Source of the DNA: Corallococcus caeni
GTDB taxonomy: Bacteria; Myxococcota; Myxococcia; Myxococcales; Myxococcaceae
Length of the DNA stretch: 64,000 bases
Reading direction: 5' to 3'
Assembly: GCF_036245865.1 (NCBI RefSeq)
Contig: NZ_BTTW01000002.1
Location: forward strand, 248,001 to 312,000
Shown here: positions 25,875 through 34,451 of the stretch, piece by piece
Layout: each line of letters starts with the position of its first letter
Numbering within the stretch: the stretch's first letter is position 1
Translations under genes and position numbers: made by a program
The notes under the pieces: generated by a model
Databases searched by the model: none
What the model saw: the letters and a program-made list of their open reading frames with translations, nothing else
What the model was told of the DNA's origin: nothing

Positions 25875-25912
25875 CGCGGCTCACCCTGGCGTCCTGCCCG
25901 CGGTGAGCCGCG
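25875..25912. terminator. Bidirectional hairpin between convergent genes
   Basis: CGCGGCTCACC (25875-25885) pairs perfectly with GGTGAGCCGCG (25902-25912). It begins 10 nt after the DUF4126 stop and overlaps the last codons and stop of the convergent gene (stop at 25881-25883). Confidence 0.6.
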
Positions 25913-26732
25913 CCTCCAGCCGCGTCAGCACCGCGTGCTCCGCCCGCGCCCGCTCCGCCAGGGGCGCGAAGAGCAGCCGCGAGCGCAGGCCCATGCCTTC
26001 CGTCAATTCGAACTGACGCAGGTCCTCCGGCAGCGTGAGCAACACCTCACCCAGCGGACGCACCCGGTGCAGCTGGTACGAACCCGCTGCCTCCAGCGCG
26101 CGCACCACCTCCGCCACGGGCTCCGCGCGGGCCAGCGCCTTGCGCGACTGTTCCTCGTACCGCAGGCCCGCCTCCACCCGCTCCTCCAGGTCCGCGAGCA
26201 CCGCCGCCGACGTGCGCTGCGCCTCCTTCACGAGCCGCAGCGGATCCAACGCCCGCTCCACGCGCCGGCGCACCGCAGGAGACAACGCCTTGGCCCGGCC
26301 CTCCACGCGCGACAGCACCGCGTCCCGGTAGCTCGCCGCGAAGCAGACCGCGAACAGCGCCTCCTCCAGCGGCGCCCGCTCCCGCGCGGCCAGCCCTTCC
26401 GCCAGCGAGCACAGCCCTTCCCCCGTGAGCACGTAGCGGCGTCCCCGGGGCAGCCCCTTCACCGGAGCGCTGGTGCTCGCCTCCGCGTGCCCCGCGCGCA
26501 CCAGCCGCTCCAGCGTGCGCCGCACCTGCGTCAGGTCGATGTCCTGCGAGGGCCGGGTGACGTCGTGCTCCACCCAGTTGGTGAACAAGAGGAAGAAGAA
26601 GCGCACGTCCGACACGCGGAAGCCGCCCGCGCGAGCCCCGGCTCCATGCGCCGCGAGCAGGGCCGCCTGCACGAAGGTGGCCTGCGTGTCGATGTAGCCC
26701 AACCGCGCCGTCAGGGTGCTGTTCCTCGCCAT
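25881..26732 (-). CDS. Hypothetical protein with N-terminal winged-helix-like region
   Basis: 283 aa from ATG 26732. Residues about 40-120 read like a winged helix: FFFLLFTNWVEHDV, DIDLTQVRRTLERLVRAGHAE (landmark TQVRRTLERLVRAG) and a wing RRYVLTGEGLCSL. The remainder is Arg/Ala/Glu-rich and helical (FAASYRDAVLSRVEGRAKAL, AVLADLEERVEAGLRYEEQS), ending in LLTLPEDLRQFELTEGMG. I do not recognise the family. It could be a DNA-binding regulator of unknown target. It is divergent from the sterol-desaturase-like gene with 132 nt between starts. Confidence 0.75.
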   Translation of the reverse strand: MARNSTLTARLGYIDTQATFVQAALLAAHGAGARAGGFRVSDVRFFFLLFTNWVEHDVTRPSQDIDLTQVRRTLERLVRAGHAEASTSAPVKGLPRGRRYVLTGEGLCSLAEGLAARERAPLEEALFAVCFAASYRDAVLSRVEGRAKALSPAVRRRVERALDPLRLVKEAQRTSAAVLADLEERVEAGLRYEEQSRKALARAEPVAEVVRALEAAGSYQLHRVRPLGEVLLTLPEDLRQFELTEGMGLRSRLLFAPLAERARAEHAVLTRLEARLTAGRTPG

Positions 26733-26864
26733 GCCCGGGAGGATGCCAGCCGCCGTCCCTTCCGTCCCCATCCTCCCAGGTGACAGTGTCCGCCCGGGCG
26801 AAAAGACATCCGCGGGGGCGTCATTCGTAGAAGGGACCGGTCCGCATTCACGGAAAGGATTTCC

Positions 26865-27584
26865 ATGCTGCCCTGGCTCGTCCTCATCGCGGGTGTCTGT
26901 CTTCTCATCGAGCAACTCCCCCTGGGCTGGAAGCTGCCCCGGGTGCGCGGCTGGCACCTGCGCGTGGTGCTCATCAACCTGGCGCAGGTGGGCGTGGTGG
27001 TGCTGGGCGGGTACACCTGGGACCGGTGGTTCTCCGCGTCCTCGCTCTTCCACCTGTCCCGGCACGTGGGCCCGGTGGCGGGCGGGGTGCTGGCCTACCT
27101 CATCGCCACGTTCGTCTTCTACTGGTGGCACCGAGCCCGCCACGAGAGCGACGTGCTCTGGCGGCTGTTCCATCAAATCCACCACAGCCCGCGGCGGCTG
27201 GAGGTCATCACCAGCTTCTACAAGCACCCGCTGGAGATGGCGGCCAACAGCCTCATTGGCGGGCTGCTCGTCTACACGGTGCTGGGGTTGAGCCCGGCGG
27301 CGGGCGCCATCTACACGGCCTGCTGCGCGCTGGGCGAATACTTCTACCACACCAACATCCGCACCCCGCGCTGGGTGGGCTGGTTCTTCCAGCGGCCGGA
27401 GATGCACCGCATCCACCACGAGTACGGCAAGCACCGGAACAACTACGGCGACCTCCCCGTCTGGGACATGCTGTTCGGCACCTACGAGAACCCTGCCGCC
27501 TGGGACGCCACGTGCGGCTTCGACGACGCGAAGGAGCAGCGGCTGGGGGACATGCTCGCCTTCCGCGACGTGCACCGCTCGTAG
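26865..27584 (+). CDS. Sterol desaturase/fatty acid hydroxylase superfamily protein
   Basis: 239 aa integral membrane di-iron protein. Histidine clusters are visible: WWHRARHE, LFHQIHHSP, and HRIHHEYGKHRNNYGD with preceding EYFYHTN. Hydrophobic segments near 3-18, 33-50, 68-92 and 125-150 give the four-helix topology. Members hydroxylate or desaturate sterols, fatty acids or carotenoids with O2. Substrate is not predictable here; myxobacteria make unusual lipids and some make sterols. GGAAAGGATTTCC precedes the ATG. The amidase gene starts 48 nt downstream. Confidence 0.88.
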   Translation: MLPWLVLIAGVCLLIEQLPLGWKLPRVRGWHLRVVLINLAQVGVVVLGGYTWDRWFSASSLFHLSRHVGPVAGGVLAYLIATFVFYWWHRARHESDVLWRLFHQIHHSPRRLEVITSFYKHPLEMAANSLIGGLLVYTVLGLSPAAGAIYTACCALGEYFYHTNIRTPRWVGWFFQRPEMHRIHHEYGKHRNNYGDLPVWDMLFGTYENPAAWDATCGFDDAKEQRLGDMLAFRDVHRS

Positions 27585-27632
27585 GAGGTGGCACACTGGC
27601 GCCCCCTTCGCTTCATCCGTGAGGTTCAAGCC

Positions 27633-29429
27633 ATGGCCAGCTCGCGTCGTCAGTTCCTGACCCACACCGTGATTGGACTCGCGAGCACCGCTGTCTCCGC
27701 GGCGCCGGACGCGGGCACGTCCGCACCCCCGGCTGGCGCGCCGCCCACGTTCGGCGCGGGCCCCACGGTGGGCCCGGAGGTCAGCCCCACCACCTTCGCG
27801 GAAGCCGAAAAGCTGATGCAGGTCCAGCTCACGCCCGCCGAGCGCACCCAGGCCGCCGGCAACTGGCGCGTGTCCCTGGCGCCGTTGCACGAGCGCCGCA
27901 CCGGTCCACGCAAGCTCGCGCTGGAGCCCGAGCTGTCGCCCGCCTCGCAATGGAACCCCTCGCTGCCGGGGCTCAAGCCGACGGCTCCCGCGAAGGACCG
28001 CTTCGTGCGCAGCCGCGACGCGAAGGTGCCGCTGCCCGCGAAGGAGGAGGACATCGCCTTCGCGCCGCTCACGCAGCTGTCGCGCTGGGTGGAGTCGCGC
28101 GCCATCACGTCGGAGCGGCTCACGCAGCTCTACCTCGCGCGGCTGAAGCGCCATGACCCGAAGCTCCAGTGCGTCATCACGCTGACGGAGGAGCTGGCGC
28201 TCCAGCAGGCCCGCCAGGCGGACCGGGACCTCGCGGCGGGCCGCTACAAGGGGCCGCTGCACGGCATCCCCTGGGGAGCCAAGGACCTGGTGGACACCGC
28301 GGGCATCCGCACCACCTACGGCGCCGAGCCCTTCCGCGACCGCGTGCCCACCACCGACGCCGCCGCCGTGGCCCGGCTGCACCGCGCGGGCGCCGTGCTG
28401 GTGGCGAAGCTCAGCCTGGGCGCGCTCGCGCTCAACGACGTCTGGTTTGGCGGCGAGACGAAGAACCCGTGGCTGCTGGAGGAGGGCTCTTCGGGCAGCA
28501 GCGCGGGGCCGGGCGCGGCGACGGCGGCCGGGCTCGTGGGCTTCTCCCTGGGCAGCGAGACGGGCGGCAGCATCATTTCGCCGTCCATGCGCTGCGGCAT
28601 CACCGGCCTGCGCCCCACCTACGGCCGCGTGCCGCGCACGGGCGCGATGACGCTGTGCTGGTCGCTGGACAAGCTGGGGCCCATGACGCGCGGGGTGGAG
28701 GACTCGCTGCTGGTGCTCGCCGCGCTCAACGGCCCGGACGCGGGCGACGTGGCGAGCGTGCCCGCGAAGCTGGACTTCGACGCGAACGCGGGCGTGAAGG
28801 GCCTGCGCGTGGGCTACGTGCCCGCGTGGATGAAGGAGAGCCCCGCCACGGACGTGGACCGCGCGGCGCTGGAGAAGCTCAAGGGACTGGGGCTGACGCC
28901 CGTGGAGGTCCAGTTCCCCGACTGGCCGTACTCCACCCTCAACGTCATCCTCTTCGCGGAGGCCGCCGCCGCCTTCGAGGAGCTCACGCTCACCCACGGC
29001 GTGGACGCGCTGAAGATGCAGACGCCCGACGCGTGGCCCAACCTCTTCCGTCAGTCCCGCTTCCTGTCCGCGGTGGACTACGTCCAGGCGGACCGGCTGC
29101 GCCGCAAGGTGGCCCAGGAGATGGCGCGCATCATGTCGCAGGTGGACGTGCTGCTCGTGCCGTCCCTGCGCGATGAGGCCCTCACCATCACCAACCACAC
29201 GGGCCACCCGTCGCTCACGCTGCGCACCGGCTTCGTGGAGGTGTCCAAGGCCCGCAGCGACTGGGCCCCGGACCCGAAGCGCCCCGTGCCCACCTTCGCC
29301 ACCCCGCGCCGAGTCCCCCACGGCGTCACGCTCATTGGCCAGCTCTTCGACGAGGGCACCCTGGGTCGCGTGGGCCTCGCCCTGGAGCGCGCGTCCGGAG
29401 TCGCCGGGGAGCGCCCGCCCGGCTTCTAG
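27633..29429 (+). CDS. Amidase-signature family enzyme, Tat-exported
   Basis: 598 aa from ATG 27633. The N-terminus SSRRQFLTHTVIGLA is a twin-arginine signal, followed by a roughly 100-residue Pro/Ala-rich extension. The amidase signature domain has all catalytic residues: Lys217 in WGAKDL, the cis-serine in EEGSSGSSAGPG (Ser286-287) and nucleophile Ser313 in GSETGGSI. The C-terminal part includes PSLRDEALTITNHTGHPSLTL (landmark NHTGHPSLT). It hydrolyses amide bonds in the periplasm or outside the cell; GatA function is excluded by export and lack of GatB/C. Substrate unknown. It follows the sterol-desaturase-like gene by 48 nt. Confidence 0.92.
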   Translation: MASSRRQFLTHTVIGLASTAVSAAPDAGTSAPPAGAPPTFGAGPTVGPEVSPTTFAEAEKLMQVQLTPAERTQAAGNWRVSLAPLHERRTGPRKLALEPELSPASQWNPSLPGLKPTAPAKDRFVRSRDAKVPLPAKEEDIAFAPLTQLSRWVESRAITSERLTQLYLARLKRHDPKLQCVITLTEELALQQARQADRDLAAGRYKGPLHGIPWGAKDLVDTAGIRTTYGAEPFRDRVPTTDAAAVARLHRAGAVLVAKLSLGALALNDVWFGGETKNPWLLEEGSSGSSAGPGAATAAGLVGFSLGSETGGSIISPSMRCGITGLRPTYGRVPRTGAMTLCWSLDKLGPMTRGVEDSLLVLAALNGPDAGDVASVPAKLDFDANAGVKGLRVGYVPAWMKESPATDVDRAALEKLKGLGLTPVEVQFPDWPYSTLNVILFAEAAAAFEELTLTHGVDALKMQTPDAWPNLFRQSRFLSAVDYVQADRLRRKVAQEMARIMSQVDVLLVPSLRDEALTITNHTGHPSLTLRTGFVEVSKARSDWAPDPKRPVPTFATPRRVPHGVTLIGQLFDEGTLGRVGLALERASGVAGERPPGF

Positions 29430-29455
29430 GCGCTGACAAGGCCCCGGGCTGATTG

Positions 29456-29475
29456 TTTTGACAGGTCAGTCCAGA
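29456..29475. promoter_or_regulatory. TetR operator within the tetR promoter
   Basis: The half-site CAGTCCAGA (29467-29475) is identical to the right arm of the site at 30132-30151; the left arm is degenerate. A sigma-70-like promoter overlaps it: TTGACA at 29458-29463, a 17-nt spacer and TACGTA at 29481-29486, so a bound repressor would occlude the spacer. It suggests autorepression of the TetR gene that starts at 29493. Confidence 0.65.
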
Positions 29476-29492
29476 ATCATTACGTAGGGGGC

Positions 29493-30077
29493 ATGGCACG
29501 CACGAAGGAGTTCGACCGCGACGAGGCGGTTCGCCGGGCGATGCAGGTCTTCTGGGAGCAGGGCTACGAGGCCACCTCCACGGATGACCTGCTGCGCGCC
29601 ATGGGCATTGGCCGGCAGAGCATGTACGACACCTTCGGGGACAAGCACGGCCTCTACCTGGAGGCCCTGCGCGCCTACCAGGCGGAGTACAGCGCCCACC
29701 TGATGGAGTGCCTGCGCGCCCACCCGTCGCCCCTGGGCGCCATCCGCGAGTACCTCCTCTCCATCCCCAACGGCACCCAGAAGGCCCGAGCCCGGGGCTG
29801 CCTCTCCGTGAACGCCACCGCGGAGCTGGCGCACGCGGACGCGGAGGTCGCCACGCTGCTCAAGACCGGCGGCGCCGTGGGCCATGGCGCGCTGGAGCGC
29901 GTCGTGAAGGAGGCCCAGCGCAAGGGCGAGCTCAGCCCGAAGCTGGACGCCCGCGTCGCCGCCAGCTTCCTCCTGGCCGCCATCGGTGGCCTGCGCCTGA
30001 GCGCCAAGGCCGGCACCCCGCCCGAGGCCCTGCGCGACGTCGTGGACTTCACCCTCGCGGGCCTCAAGGCCCGGTAG
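29493..30077 (+). CDS. TetR/AcrR family transcriptional regulator
   Basis: 194 aa. The N-terminal helix-turn-helix is typical: FDRDEAVRRAMQVFWEQGYEATSTDDLLRAMGIGRQSMYDTFGDK in part (landmarks VFWEQGYEATS and GRQSMYDTFGDK). The C-terminal ligand domain (GTQKARARGCLSVNATAEL) resembles the YcdC/AcuR-like group. The ATG lies 7 nt after the promoter -10 element with only a short GGGGG leader. It precedes an aldo-keto reductase gene, and both genes carry the CAGTCCAGA operator half-site, so it probably represses itself and the reductase until an electrophile or aldehyde ligand binds. The ligand is inferred only from the target. Confidence 0.92.
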   Translation: MARTKEFDRDEAVRRAMQVFWEQGYEATSTDDLLRAMGIGRQSMYDTFGDKHGLYLEALRAYQAEYSAHLMECLRAHPSPLGAIREYLLSIPNGTQKARARGCLSVNATAELAHADAEVATLLKTGGAVGHGALERVVKEAQRKGELSPKLDARVAASFLLAAIGGLRLSAKAGTPPEALRDVVDFTLAGLKAR

Positions 30078-30131
30078 CGCTCACGGTTCCACCGCGCGGG
30101 AAGCCCCGCGCGCCGTCTTCACATGCCTGAA

Positions 30132-30151
30132 TCTGGATTGTTCAGTCCAGA
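30132..30151. promoter_or_regulatory. TetR operator upstream of the aldo-keto reductase
   Basis: TCTGGATTG (30132-30140) and CAGTCCAGA (30143-30151) are 9-bp arms with one mismatch around a 2-nt centre. It lies 25 nt before the reductase start. The right arm recurs at 29467-29475 upstream of tetR. Confidence 0.75.
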
Positions 30152-30176
30152 TAGGTCGCTGGAAGGGAGTCACATC

Positions 30177-31295
30177 ATGTCGATGGATCGCTACTACCTG
30201 CTGGGCCGTTCGGGGCTGCGCGTCAGCCCGCTGTCGCTGGGCACGATGACGTTCGGGAAGGAGGGGACGTACGGCGGCCCCTGGGGCTCCACGGAGGACG
30301 TGTCCCGGACGCTGTTCCACCGCTACCTGGACGCGGGCGGCAACTTCGTGGACACCGCCGACCTCTACACCCACGGCACCAGCGAGACGCTCATCGGCAG
30401 GTTCTTGGAGGAGCGCGGCGACCGGGACCGCGTCGTCCTCACCACCAAGTACACGTACAACGCCACCCGGCCGGGGGACCCGAACGCGGGCGGCAACAGC
30501 CGCAAGAACATGCTGCGCGCGGTGGAGGCGTCCCTGAAGCGGCTGCGCACGGACTACATCGACCTGTACCTGCTGCACACCTGGGACCGGCTCACCCCGG
30601 CGGAGGAGGTGGTCCGCACGTTCGACGACCTCGTGCGCGCGGGGAAGATCCGCTACGCGGGCCTGTCCGACGTGCCGTCCTGGTACGCGGCGCGCGCGCA
30701 GACCTGGGCGGAGGCGCACGCGCTCACGCCGCTCATCAACCTCCAGCTCCAGTACTCGCTGGTGGAGCGCAGCCTGGAGCACGAGTACGTGCCGCTGGCG
30801 CAAACGCTGGGCCTGGGCATCACCACCTGGAGTCCGCTGGGCAGTGGCCTGCTCTCAGGCAAGTACCGGCCGAGCGAAGCCGGCGCCCAGGGTGATGGCC
30901 GCCTCACCTCCGCCGTGGGCGGCCAGCAGCTGGGCCTGTTCACGGAGCGCAACTGGCGCATCGTCGCCGCGCTGGAGCAGGTGTCCAGGGAGCTGGGCCG
31001 CGACATGTCCCAGGTGGCGCTCAACTGGGTGGCCACGCAGCCCGGGGTGGGGTCGGTCATCATCGGTGCCACCAATCCCAAGCAACTGGACGGCAACCTC
31101 GCGGCGCTCGACTTCACGATCCCCGAAGGGCTGCGCCGCCAGTTGGACGAGGCCAGCGCGCCGCCCGTGCCGTTCCCCCACGGGATGTTCTCCAATCCCT
31201 ATCAGCTCAACCTGCACGGCCACGCCGCCGTGGGGGACAAGCCCGCAGGCTACACGCAGCCCGTGTTCACCGGGACGGCGCCCCGGGTCGGATAG
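30177..31295 (+). CDS. Aldo/keto reductase
   Basis: 372 aa from ATG 30177, preceded by GGAAGGGAG. The AKR catalytic tetrad is intact: Asp59 and Tyr64 in DTADLY, Lys91 in LTTKYTY, His134 in YLLHTWD. The NADPH-binding end is SVIIGATNPKQLDGNLAALDF (landmark VIIGATNPKQL). The protein most resembles the YakC/YajO-like AKR group that reduces aldehydes and ketones with NADPH. It is longer than a minimal AKR at the C-terminus (HGMFSNPYQLNLHGHAAVGDK in part). Operator and gene order place it under the adjacent TetR regulator. Confidence 0.92.
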   Translation: MSMDRYYLLGRSGLRVSPLSLGTMTFGKEGTYGGPWGSTEDVSRTLFHRYLDAGGNFVDTADLYTHGTSETLIGRFLEERGDRDRVVLTTKYTYNATRPGDPNAGGNSRKNMLRAVEASLKRLRTDYIDLYLLHTWDRLTPAEEVVRTFDDLVRAGKIRYAGLSDVPSWYAARAQTWAEAHALTPLINLQLQYSLVERSLEHEYVPLAQTLGLGITTWSPLGSGLLSGKYRPSEAGAQGDGRLTSAVGGQQLGLFTERNWRIVAALEQVSRELGRDMSQVALNWVATQPGVGSVIIGATNPKQLDGNLAALDFTIPEGLRRQLDEASAPPVPFPHGMFSNPYQLNLHGHAAVGDKPAGYTQPVFTGTAPRVG

Positions 31296-31410
31296 GGCAC
31301 ATCCCGTCCCTCCGCCAGGGTGGGGGGGACGGGACGCTTGCGACCCCGGGCCACTGGCCCTCAGGGTGGCACACCGGCACCTTCCGCGCCTGTCAGACCG
31401 AGGAGGGTGT

Positions 31411-33177
31411 ATGCGATTGTCCATGCCGGGAGTGAAGCTGTGGTGGATGTTGGCATTGCTGGTGGCGCCGGTGGCGAATGCCTTCACGGACGCGGACGCG
31501 GTGCGCGTGTTCACCTTCGCCCGCGCGCAGCTCGCGGACACGATTCTTGAGCTGCCCAGCGTGAACCGCTCGCCCAAGGCGTCCCTGTCCAACGGGACGT
31601 GGACCACGGTGGCCAACACGGACCGCATCGCGTGGACCCAGGGCTTCTTCCCCGGGAGCATGTGGTTCATGTTCCAGGTCGCCAACGAGCCCTACTGGCG
31701 CGACCGCGCGGACATGTGGACGCGTCCCCTGGAGGTCCAGAAGACCAACACGGAGACGCACGACCTGGGCTTCAAGATGTACAACAGCTACGGCAATGCC
31801 TGGCGGCTCACCGGCGACCCCTACTACCGCGACGTGCTGCTCACCTCCGCCGCGTCGCTGGCCACGCGCTACAACAGCACCGTCGGCATCATCAAGTGTT
31901 GTGATTGGAACCCGAACTGGAACATCCCGCTCGTCACCGACACGATGATGGACATCGAGCTGCTGCTCTGGGGCGCGCAGAACGGCGGCCCCGCGGTGTG
32001 GCGCACCATGGCGGTGAACCACGCGCTCCGCACGCTCCAGGACGCGGTGCGCACCAATGGCAGCTCGTTCCACTACGTGGACTACAACAACAACGGCACC
32101 ATCCGTTCGCGGGGCACCTTCCAGGGCTACTCCACCACCTCCACCTGGGCGCGCGGGCAGGCGTGGCTCATCTACGGCTTCACGATGGTGTACCGCTACA
32201 CACAGGACGCGCGCTTCCTCACCGCGGCCCGCCGCGTGACGGACTACTACCTGGCGAACCTGCCCGCGGACCGCGTGCCCAACTGGGACTTCAACGCCCC
32301 CAGCCAGTCCAAGGATTCCTCCGCCGCGGCCGTCGTCGCCTCCGCGCTGCTGGAGTTGAGCACCCTGGAGACGGACGCCACCCGGCGCACGACCTACCGC
32401 AACGCCGCGCTGGCCATGCTCGACTCGCTGGCTTCGCCCGCGTACCTGGCGCAGGGCACCAACAGCCCGGGCCTGTTGCTGCACGGCGTGGGCAACTACC
32501 CGGCGGGCCAGGAGATCAACGTCAGCCTCATCTACGGCGACTACTACTTCCTGGAGGCGCTGCTGCGCTTCAACCCGCGCCCCAACTACCCCTGGTACTC
32601 GAAGCTGAGCCTTCCGCGCAGCCAGCACCTGCTGGGCACGAGCAACACGGGCGTCCGCATCGTGGAGTTCGACCTCACGCCGCTTCGGGACAACCTGGGC
32701 GGCGGCGTGGTGGGCTGGACGGACAGCTCCACGGAGGTCACGGCCTTCAACCGGCTGAACATGGCGCTGCGCATGAGCGAGGACGGCATCTTCCAGGTGC
32801 GCAACGGCGCGGGCTACTCGTGGATCCGTCGCGTGCCGTACGTGCGCGGCCAGACGTACCACTTCCGCATGAACGTGGACCTGCTCGCGCAGCGCTACAC
32901 CGTCTGGGTGACACCGCCCGGCGCCGCGGAGCTGCTGCTCGTGGACCGCGTCGCGTTCCGCGCGGACGGGCCGCCCATCAACGACCTGGGGCGCGCGGCG
33001 GTCATCTCCACCGTGGAGGACAGCGACTTCCGCGTGAACAACCACCGCGTCTACGCGCCCACCGCCAGCGTGGCGGCCGCGCTGAACGCACCGGTTCCGT
33101 TGCCGGAGGCCTTGTGGCGGGAGCTGGACGCCCCCGAGCGCCTCTCCCAGGGCCCCGTCGTTCCGTCCGAGCGCTGA
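31411..33177 (+). CDS. Glycoside hydrolase family 88-like secreted protein with C-terminal extension
   Basis: 588 aa from ATG 31411 with GAGGAGG upstream. The signal peptide ends near PVANA (residue 24). Residues about 25-395 match the alpha/alpha-barrel of unsaturated glucuronyl hydrolases: WTQGFFPGSMWFMF, THDLGFKMYNSYGNAW with the first catalytic Asp, DTMMDIELLLWGA with the second, YSTTSTWARGQAWLIYGFTM (landmark ARGQAWLIYG) and DSSAAAVVASALLEL. Family members cleave unsaturated uronic acid from oligosaccharides made by polysaccharide lyases. The last about 170 residues (from PRSQHLLGTSNTG) form an extra beta-rich domain not usual in the family. It is cotranscribed with no obvious lyase. Confidence 0.88.
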   Translation: MRLSMPGVKLWWMLALLVAPVANAFTDADAVRVFTFARAQLADTILELPSVNRSPKASLSNGTWTTVANTDRIAWTQGFFPGSMWFMFQVANEPYWRDRADMWTRPLEVQKTNTETHDLGFKMYNSYGNAWRLTGDPYYRDVLLTSAASLATRYNSTVGIIKCCDWNPNWNIPLVTDTMMDIELLLWGAQNGGPAVWRTMAVNHALRTLQDAVRTNGSSFHYVDYNNNGTIRSRGTFQGYSTTSTWARGQAWLIYGFTMVYRYTQDARFLTAARRVTDYYLANLPADRVPNWDFNAPSQSKDSSAAAVVASALLELSTLETDATRRTTYRNAALAMLDSLASPAYLAQGTNSPGLLLHGVGNYPAGQEINVSLIYGDYYFLEALLRFNPRPNYPWYSKLSLPRSQHLLGTSNTGVRIVEFDLTPLRDNLGGGVVGWTDSSTEVTAFNRLNMALRMSEDGIFQVRNGAGYSWIRRVPYVRGQTYHFRMNVDLLAQRYTVWVTPPGAAELLLVDRVAFRADGPPINDLGRAAVISTVEDSDFRVNNHRVYAPTASVAAALNAPVPLPEALWRELDAPERLSQGPVVPSER

Positions 33178-33193
33178 CAGCAGGCGCCTGTCC

Positions 33194-33224
33194 GGTGGCC
33201 CGCCCGGCATCACGGTGGGCCACC
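33194..33224 (+). terminator. Hairpin after the GH88-like gene
   Basis: GGTGGCCC (33194-33201) and GGGCCACC (33217-33224) form a perfect 8-bp stem 17 nt after the stop codon. No U-run. Confidence 0.4.
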
Positions 33225-33263
33225 GCGAGTGCATGCGAGCCGGAACGCGGTTACATCCACCGC

Positions 33264-34394
33264 GTGACGAACCTGGACCTCTTCCTCCCGGAACCCGCCC
33301 CGCGCCCTGCCGCCGTCCCCGAGGGCCCTGGCCCGCTCGACCGGCTGCTGAAGGTGTCGCGCATCTATCTAGAGCCCGCCGTGAGGGAGTACGCGCGTGG
33401 GCGGGAGATTCTGGCGCGCTACCCGGACGCGGAGCAGGTGGAGGTGGTCTCCCACCAGCGCATCCCCGGCCTCTTTGGCAACGAAGGCAACGTGGAGGCC
33501 TGGAACCGCATCAAGGGCAGCACCCTGGTGCTGGGCGTGAAGAAGACGCTGTCCTTCATCGCCAACGACCGCAGCTCGGACTTCATCGCGCCCTCCACCG
33601 CGAACGGCTGCGTGATGGCGTGCGCGTACTGTTACGTGCCGCGCAACAAGGGCTACGCGAACCCCGTGACGGTGTTCGTGAACATCGCCCGGCTCCAGGA
33701 AGCCATCCGCAAGCACGCGCACAAGCGCGGGCCCAAGCTGGAGCCCAACACCGTGGACCCGCACGCGTGGGTCTACGACATCGGGTGCAACAGCGACTGC
33801 TCGGCGGACGCGGCCATCAGCGACAACGTGCGGGACCTGGTGCGGCTGTTCACCACGCTGCCCAACGCCAAGGCCAGCTTCGCCACCAAGCTGGTCAACC
33901 GCGAGCTGCTCACCTACGAGCCGAAGGGCAGAACGCGCATCCGCTTCAGCCTGATGCCGCATGCGCCGGCGAAGCTGCTGGACGTGCGCACCAGCCCCAT
34001 CGCGGAGCGCATCGCCGCCATCGACGACTTCGTGGCGGCCGGCTACGAGGTACACCTCAACTTCTCCCCCGTCATCCTCCACGAGGGCTGGCAGGACGGC
34101 TACGTGGAGCTGTTCCAGCAGGTGGACGCGGCCATCGGCGAGCGAGCGAAGAAGCAGCTCGCATGCGAGATCATCTTCCTCACGCACAACGCGGGCCTGC
34201 ACGAGGTGAACCTGGGCTGGCACCCGAAGGCGGAGGAGCTGCTGTGGCGGCCTGAAATCCAGGAGACGAAGGTGTCCCAGGGGGGCGGCGTCAACGTGCG
34301 CTACCGCACCGGATTCAAGGGCCGCCACGTGGCGGAGTTCAAGGCCCTGCTCGCCAGGCACCTGCCGTACTGCCGCGTGCGGTACGCCTTCTGA
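33264..34394 (+). CDS. Spore photoproduct lyase family radical SAM protein
   Basis: 376 aa from GTG 33264. It has the radical SAM cluster motif Cys116-x3-Cys120-x2-Cys123 in GCVMACAYCYVPRNKGY, and two more cysteines at 175 and 179 (IGCNSDC), in the region where SPL carries its hydrogen-donor cysteine. Further landmarks are ASFATKLVNRELL, RIRFSLMPH and VHLNFSPVILHEGW. SPL enzymes reverse the thymine spore photoproduct with S-adenosylmethionine. Non-Firmicute homologues are of uncertain substrate. Myxospores could be the relevant context. It stands alone between the GH88-like gene and the convergent GntR gene. Confidence 0.88.
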   Translation: MTNLDLFLPEPAPRPAAVPEGPGPLDRLLKVSRIYLEPAVREYARGREILARYPDAEQVEVVSHQRIPGLFGNEGNVEAWNRIKGSTLVLGVKKTLSFIANDRSSDFIAPSTANGCVMACAYCYVPRNKGYANPVTVFVNIARLQEAIRKHAHKRGPKLEPNTVDPHAWVYDIGCNSDCSADAAISDNVRDLVRLFTTLPNAKASFATKLVNRELLTYEPKGRTRIRFSLMPHAPAKLLDVRTSPIAERIAAIDDFVAAGYEVHLNFSPVILHEGWQDGYVELFQQVDAAIGERAKKQLACEIIFLTHNAGLHEVNLGWHPKAEELLWRPEIQETKVSQGGGVNVRYRTGFKGRHVAEFKALLARHLPYCRVRYAF

Positions 34395-34451
34395 CGAGGC
34401 CGCTGGAGGTTCGTTCACAAGTCCGGCACTGGACGCGAGGGACTGTCGCCG

